64,000 nt of DNA from Amaurobius ferox (lineage: Eukaryota > Arthropoda > Arachnida > Araneae > Amaurobiidae). A model generated the notes under the pieces. The model did no database searches, was not told the DNA's origin, and saw only the letters and a program-made list of their open reading frames with translations. The stretch is from positions 72,522,730 through 72,586,729 of the forward strand of contig OX578136.1 in NCBI GenBank assembly GCA_951213105.1, given 5' to 3'. The translations under genes were made by a program, and so were the position numbers. Positions 57,839-64,000 of the stretch are shown here, piece by piece; position 1 is the stretch's first letter, and the number at the start of each line of letters is the position of its first letter.

Positions 57839-58728
57839 TGTGCCGATTATTAATTTTGTTGATTAAAATTAATATTGTCAAAAATGCATTTTACATTAAA
57901 TTAATTATTTATTAGTATATTAATTATACATGTAATCTGTTATAAAACTTACTGCTGTGTACATTGCGTTGGTGGCCGCAAAACCCACCTATTTCTGTGC
58001 TTAACGGGATACTAAGTTAACAAACTAAAAATTAAGGTTAATAGTAAAGGAACAAACATTTATTTATCACATACTCAATTTACACTCTTTAGTTTTACAA
58101 ATTAAATAAATATCACAATAGTGGAATACAATCTCAATGGTAGTTCGGGGGGGTGTAATGCCAGATGAATTGATATTTGGTTGGAGCACGTGGTGGGATG
58201 CATTAATTAGCTTTTCCTTAAAAACACAAATTTAGACAAAGAGGTTATCCTCATATAGTTTAATTGTACGGTACCTGATCTTCTTTCATATTACTTGGGT
58301 AACACCGATGCTTTGTCACACTTTACACTTGCAATACCAGATGAACATGAGCTCTCCTTCGAATTCCTATATCAGAGACGCACACACAACTCTACGGTCG
58401 CTTTTTCTTGACTAGTCTAACTCCAACAGCCTGCCTTGACCAATTCTGACTCCCACTTCGAGCAACTCTCACTTATATCCCTTTTTCGGTCGGCGGTCCA
58501 CGTGCTGAAATGTAGAGCTGAGGGCTAATCCGTAGACATGGCGTCGCCGTCTCGCTTGCCGCCAAACGGCTTAGCGTGGTATGTAAACATGGGCGTGGTA
58601 TGTAAGATATGGGGCCACCTGTATATTATCGCCCATCTGCTTAGCGTGGGGATAATCAGCCCGCATTCCTGGTTCCATTATTTTTTAATCCTTCCAAATA
58701 TTTATTACTTTACATTTCTGGCATTACA
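57839..58728 (-). repeat. 5' LTR of the Gypsy element
   Basis: 890 bp and nearly identical to the other LTR. It supplies the promoter: on the minus strand a TATA-like AGGGATATAAGTG (TATA at 58,473-58,478) lies about 250 bp into the LTR. Ends are TG...CA, next to GTAAC on the outside. Confidence 0.96.
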
Positions 58729-58733
58729 GTAAC

Positions 58734-59763
58734 TTCCCGCCAAGCTTGGCTTCCTAGCCCAATCTATACTCAAACTATACATCAAATCACATGCGAACAG
58801 AACACTTAAAATGTACCCAAACATAATACTGGAACCAGCGGCGCAGACTTCTTGGGTTCCAGACACTTTCTGAACCCACAATAATTTTGTTGTGAGTTCT
58901 TCGAACCCCTAATATTTTTTGGTATTTAGTGGAGGGGAAATGTATACATTAGCATATATGCATAAATTTTCTTTTTTGTTATTAATTCTTCACATTTTTT
59001 ATTAATCATTCCCTGTTTACTATATATAAAGTCACGTGTATAGAAATTTATTTCTGAGACTGTTTATTGTATTCGGAATATAAGATTTTAAATCAGAAAT
59101 GACTTAACGAGGAATTTGTTGACATTTTAACATTGACAGAAATACTAAGAAATGGATTTTACATTTTTTCTTATTTTTATAAAGATAATTCAGTTGAAAA
59201 TTCACACATCATTCGTATACGTATTGTATATAATAATCTTACACCTACAAAAGCAAAGTGAATGAAACTAATTATCTAGAGAAAAAAAACATTTTTCTAT
59301 GCTTAACTATAATTTGCTGTCTTTTAGCATTTCTGACGTCTTATTGTGCCAGATAATCTGGCTGAATTAAATTTAAATTAGATTTAAATCTTCTGAAAAA
59401 TGCATGGGTCTTCGATTTAAAATTTCTGGAACCCCTAATAATTTTTCAGAACAGTGTCTATGACTGAAACGTAGAAAAGTACAAACAAAACAAGAAAATA
59501 ACAGGTTTCAAATTTACATCAGCTAACGTTATCAGTTAAATTCTTTAAATTAATTGCTTTTTAAAGTTTCGTGTTTTGATGAAGGTAGCCCATTTAACTT
59601 TCAAAACAGCTTGTTTCCTTCATTTTGTTATTTACGAGATATTTTCGTGAATTTTGAATATGATTATCTCATTTTTTACTTCTCTTATGCTTTCATTATA
59701 CTTCATCCTTATATGGCCACTATTTTCGGAATTTTACCTGCTTTCTTCACGGAATATACTAGA
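58734..59763. other. no gene seen
   Basis: AT-rich. A short phrase, GGGTTCCAGACACTTTCTGAAC (58,853) and CTGGAACCCCTAATAATTTTTC (59,428), appears in related forms at two places, also near 58,902. It may mark a decayed element of about 0.6 kb with no defined class. Confidence 0.45.
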
Positions 59764-60073
59764 AAGTTGTACTCCCACAAGCAGCAGTTTATGCTTGCCT
59801 TCTTCAAGGAAGTACTAACAAGTTGTACTTTCACAAGCAGCAGTTTATGCCTGCCTTCTTCAAGGAAGTACTAAAAAGTTGTACTGTCACAGGCAGCAGT
59901 TTTTGCCCGCTTTCTTCAAGGAAGTACTAAAAAGTTGTACTCTCACAAGTAATAGTTTTTGCCTGCTTTCTTCAAAGAAGTGCTAAAAAGTTGTACTCTC
60001 ACAAGCAGCAATTTTTGACCGCTTTCTTTAAGGACATATTTGAAAGTTGTACTGTCACAAGAAGCAGTTTCAT
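59764..60073 (+). repeat. 56-bp minisatellite
   Basis: GTTGTACT recurs at 59,766, 59,822, 59,878, 59,934, 59,990 and 60,046: six anchors at an exact 56-bp spacing. The unit reads AAGTTGTACTCTCACAAGCA then GCAGTTTTTGCCTGCTTTCT and TCAAGGAAGTACTAAA, diverging toward the right end. The ORF at 59,554-59,874 enters the array and is not supported as a gene. Confidence 0.95.
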
Positions 60074-61354
60074 TTATTGTCTAATTAGATCACTAATAAA
60101 TACAACACATTAATTTTTTGTACTTCCATAGACAGGTCTTAAAGCAAGAAAAAACATTAATATAATTTTATTAAAAACGCTGTAAGAGAAACAAATATTA
60201 ATTTAGTAGAACCTACCCTAGTTGAATTACCTTAAAGTAATTTGAACAATTCTAAATTACAGACCACTCAGAAAATTTAATCTGCGTTTTTTTTTCTCGC
60301 GGTATTTTTGCGGGAGAAAATATATACATTGTTAAGAATATGCAATTTATCTGAATCGCAATTAGTTTGTTTAAGAGTACTTAATAACTTTAACGCTACT
60401 TTCACAAACATTATATAGTTAATAGAACTTCATTATGAATTTAAATAGTTTGGACTTAAATAATAATTTAATTCATGAACGCCGTAATTATATACAATAA
60501 AGATGACTAAGATATTAAAGTGATTTAACTTGGGTAAAGAAATATTGCTGGTTAATTAAATAAAATTACAGTGTTTTTTTACTTATTTTTTTTACATTTC
60601 AAAAAAGAAAACATATATATAATCTTAGTATATATTTTTAATTTAAAGACATTTTCTTTAATATTTTAGTCAAGGTTATTATGTACATGGGTAGAGCGAT
60701 GTAACTGGTTGCATAAGAGGTAATATTTCAAGGGGACTGGGTAAAATTTGTGATTCCAGTCAAATCGCTAACAGGCACATGGCGTAATATCACATAAATA
60801 AGATATTTTAAGGTTTTATTTCGAAAGAGAAGCTACTAAAGTTTTACTTGACATAAGTGTAGAACGTGACTTTGCACACAATCAATAAAAATATAGATCA
60901 CAACGCAAAATTCTGCTCAAATAATATTTAGTATAAAATAAACATTTCGGAAATCTTTTGATTTCCTTCTTCAATACTAATAAGCCGAGACCTGAACAAT
61001 CGAACTAGAATGCAACCATGGTGCTCAAATAGAGAAATGGCTGAATCTCAAAAATAGATGTTAGAATTAGTTTACCGGTTTTGAGCTTTCTAGCGCTCTT
61101 CAGCGTAGAATAAATGACAACTGCAATAGCAGCAAGAAAACTTGCAGTGGTTCAAAATTTTGCAAACCTTTGTAGTGGCAGATAGGATAAGTCATGCTAT
61201 TTTATTTTACAGATTTAGAGAATTGATAATAAAATAAAAATCAACCTTCAATGCAGTTACTTTAGAAAAGCAAGAAAGGTTTTTATCACTAGAGAATTAC
61301 ATACGTGGCAGCCTTATGAAGTACACGTTGCTATAAGCATAAATAAAAAAAATC
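60074..61354. other. no gene seen
   Basis: About 1.3 kb of AT-rich sequence. I see no ORF, terminal repeat or motif I can name. Confidence 0.45.
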
Positions 61355-62115
61355 TGATGTGGGCAACACATGACTTTCCTTATATAATGCAATGAATTTA
61401 CTACATTTGCAGTAAAAAAATAGGTTTTTCTTATAGTAGATACTTATATTCCTTCCACGATATTGAATTTTCGACAATTAGTCGTCATTTTCATTGATTT
61501 AGCGTCATTTTTATCCATTTGGCGATATTTACGTTAATTTGGCAACATGTCAAACAGTTGCCAAGTTGGCGACATTCCGCCAAATTTGTCGCCAAAATCT
61601 CGCCAAGCGTTATGGACGGAGAAATACGTTATTCTTATAGCATATAAATGACTATTGGCGTTCAAATACAAAAGTATTATTCAAAGTACACTTTCTCATG
61701 AATGGAACGAGCTAGATCCACGAGAATGATGTCACTAAATTTATCGAATGATATTGCACGTGAAAAGTGAACATGTTTCTCAATACTTAATATTTTTTTT
61801 TATTCATGGCATTTTGTGATTTTTTTTTTAAATGTGCAATATCTCAAGAACGGTTTACGCTAGCGGTCTAAAGTTTATGTCAATCGTTTTCTAAGGAAAA
61901 ATTACATAGAAAATGTTAATTTGCGTAACTTTATTAAAGGTTTTGATTTTTTGATGATTTTTGTAAAATTTAACTCGAAAATTTAGGAGGGTTCTGAACA
62001 TTCGATTGTGTTTGAAAACAATAGGCTCCCAGTATTCACGGATTGTGATTTTTGTGCCAAATTTTGTTCGAATCGGTCCATTCGTTCGTCAGTTATGGTC
62101 TCCACAGGCTCACTG

Positions 62116-62150
<35 letters not shown>

Positions 62151-62313
62151 CTGTCACACACACACATACTTTCACACACACACACAGACATCACCTCAAA
62201 AATGTTTTATTCGTGATCAGGGATGCTTGAAACGTTCTCTCCTTCGAAAACTCGAATTCGAATTTTCGACCCCGACACAATATTTTCCTCATACATTATG
62301 TATATAAGGAAAG
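61355..62313 (+). mobile_element. unclassified 0.95-kb repeat, copy 3
   Basis: Same ends and internal order as the copies at 21.1 and 29.7 kb. The (CA)n block is expanded and interrupted by TATATATA (62,114-62,190). The length difference from the other copies is mostly in this microsatellite. The ORF at 62,008-62,307 translates the microsatellite and is not a gene. Confidence 0.86.
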
Positions 62314-63690
62314 TAAAAATTGAAAATAGTTATATTCAATAACCAATCGAAAGTGAATTATCATTCAAGCCTATATGAGTTAATACACTCTAAGAAATTA
62401 TAAATCAGGACGGGGATATGACCTCTCACTTCCAAAAGTCAATTATAGTCAATGTTGCAGGAACTTTATTTGACGCTTGATGCTCATTAATATTGACTGA
62501 GCACTTTTTCCTATATAAAATATCGATGAAGGCACCAATAGGGAATGACATTTGCAAAAATGACGCTGATGTAGATAGTAAAAGATTAATTTGATAATAC
62601 CTTTAAAATAAGTATCAAAACCAAGTTCAAACATTAATTAAAATGCAAAATCATAACTTAGGGTGAATATCACTGTGAACATAATATATTGAGTAAGAAA
62701 CAAAGATAAAATGAAGTGAAACGAAGAAAACAATATTTTTTGGAATCTGAATGAGCGATCGTCATCAAATTACTACGAAAACGTTCAATCAAACCACTGT
62801 AAAGCAAACAAATAAATAAGACTACGTAAAAAAAAGGAACACTACCCAGTTCTATGTATTGGTGAATGTGGAATATTTGTCGAGTATTTTTAGCGGCGTC
62901 ATTTAATTGCATCTGCTTGCTTCAGAATCTCCTGGAGCAGCTTATTTCCATAAAGAAAGAAGCCAATGAATTTGCTAAATAAACATAACATAATATATGC
63001 TGGAAATCTGCCAACTTACGTAAAGACTCTTAGTACTAGATTAGTCACGATCAAAGAAAACAGGGAAAAGTCCTATTAAAAGCCGAATAATGTCCACCAA
63101 CATCTCTAGGTCGTTTGTTCCAGAAGATGGAGATTATCTCCATGGAGTTTCATTCCCTGTATTTAAGAATCTTAGAATGGAAGAACACCAAATTTTTCGA
63201 ATTGTGGGCCACGGCTATTTTTTTAAATAATTGGGGTGGGGGCAGGTTGTAATATCTGAAACTTACTTATAAAATGCAAAAAAGTAATAAAATTCCAAAA
63301 TATAATAAAAATAATTCTTTACAATAAAAATGTATATAATAAACATATTAAGCGACCCATATCAAATAAACGAATCAATGAAACTTAGTACCAGAAAACT
63401 ATTTCTTCTTTTGAATTTTATATAGGTGTGGCTGAAAATATTTGCTTCTAATTACTAAAATTTTGAGGTGAATTTTTGATGTCTGTGTGTATGTACACGT
63501 ATATATGTGTGTGCGTGAAGACTATTTATAACGAACAAATGAAAAGTTGCTAATGGAATTTGGCACGAAATTTACAATCAGTGAATACTGGAAGAATGAA
63601 TTTTATACTCAAATGTTTAGAAGATCTCTAAATTTTCGAATGAAATTCTGCAAAAATCATCAAAATGCTACCCACATAATCGTTGGTGAA
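62314..63690. other. no gene seen
   Basis: Unassigned AT-rich DNA. The short minus-strand ORFs have no recognised domain. Confidence 0.45.
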
Positions 63691-64000
63691 CTTTGTTGTT
63701 GTTGTTGAGACCCAGACCGTCCGATCTACCAGAAAGGTGTAAAGTAACCGCTTGGACGGCCGGGAAGTGCCACCCAATTTAGAACGGAACCCAGTGGGGG
63801 AGGCATCCACAGGGACCGTACCATCCTTCCCCTACCACCAACCTCTCAGAAAGACTTACGGAATCCACATGTTTAACGTGATCGTACTCCGCATGAACAC
63901 GGAGGCAGTTGTGGCAACGTGCAAATCCAGCGCGCAAACCACCGGGTTACCGCACCCGAAATGTGCCAACAGCACGCGGTGTTCCCAGGTGGTCACCCAC
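63691..64000 (-). mobile_element. SINE with 5S head, cut by window end
   Basis: Minus-strand copy. The CAA-type tail (GTTGTTGTTGTTGAGACCC, from about 63,693) leads into the shared body, then the tRNA A-box-like segment GTGCGGTAACCCGGTGGTTT followed by GCGCGCTGGA (complement of about 63,927-63,957). The 3' part of the 5S-like head follows (GGGTGACCACCTGGGAACAC, CGCGTGCTGTTGGC), reaching the last base. So at least two copies carry the 5S-tRNA composite head in the same arrangement. Confidence 0.9.

Larger units (their letters stand above)
50515..58733 (-). mobile_element. Ty3/Gypsy LTR retrotransposon with 5-bp TSD
   Basis: Complete proviral layout on the minus strand (element 50,520-58,728; 8,209 bp). 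A perfect target duplication GTAAC lies at 50,515-50,519 and 58,729-58,733. The LTRs start TGTAATGCC and end GGCACA. A primer-binding site follows the 5' LTR, then gag, pol in the order protease-RT-RNase H-integrase (Gypsy order), and a G-rich purine tract precedes the 3' LTR. No envelope gene is seen. The LTRs differ by about two substitutions and one 3-bp indel, so insertion was recent. Two lesions (a gag frame break near 57,255 and an RNase H stop at 53,854) suggest it now depends on other copies, or that the assembly has errors. Confidence 0.97.

Overview
This window is AT-rich eukaryotic, non-coding, repeat-dominated DNA. I found no convincing host protein-coding gene. The mix of Ty3/Gypsy retrotransposons, Tc1/mariner relics, SINEs with tRNA-like or 5S-rRNA-like heads, many inverted-repeat (MITE/foldback) elements and long (TA)n tracts points to an animal. 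An arthropod is most likely and a chelicerate is plausible, but that last step is an impression and not something the sequence proves.

Layout. 1-940: decayed Tc1-like transposase on the minus strand. 3.1 kb: complete tRNA-headed SINE with a 14-bp target duplication. 5.2 kb: 29-bp minisatellite. 8.8-9.4, 12.7-13.4 and 16.8-18.8 kb: three different inverted-repeat elements. 10.3-13.8 kb: (TA)n-rich, with one arm of a foldback-like family. 14.95-15.08 kb: a perfect 60-bp-arm palindrome. 19.2 kb: a second SINE family. 21.1, 29.7 and 61.4 kb: three copies of an unclassified family of about 0.95 kb, with a diverged relative at 33.2 kb. 25.4-26.7 kb: an inverted arm of the foldback-like family. 27.4-28.7 kb: minus-strand Gypsy pol relic. 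28.7-32.2 kb: plus-strand Gypsy relic (LTR, leader, gag, protease) into which an unclassified element and a SINE have inserted. 32.4-36.8 kb: a two-armed foldback-like element with internal subrepeats. 38.1 and 44.7 kb: two mariner-type MITEs. 42.3, 43.4 and 63.7 kb: SINE copies, two of them headed by 5S rRNA-like sequence. 46.4-49.8 kb: degenerate long direct repeats. 50.5-58.7 kb: a young, structurally complete Ty3/Gypsy element. 59.8-60.1 kb: 56-bp minisatellite.

The most informative unit is the Gypsy element at 50,520-58,728, read on the minus strand. It has near-identical LTRs, a perfect 5-bp target duplication, gag with a CCHC knuckle, and a pol frame carrying protease, reverse transcriptase, RNase H and integrase. 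Pol lies exactly one base back from gag, and a TTTAAAC heptamer sits directly on the gag stop codon, which is the textbook layout for programmed -1 frameshifting. Two lesions, a frame break at an A9 run in gag and an in-frame TAA in RNase H, suggest this copy is not autonomous as assembled.

The most novel-looking items are the SINE body shared between a tRNA-only head and a 5S-plus-tRNA composite head, and the foldback-like family. Each arm of that family carries a terminal hairpin, a CRE-plus-TATA promoter-like block pointing outward, and a tiny ORF.
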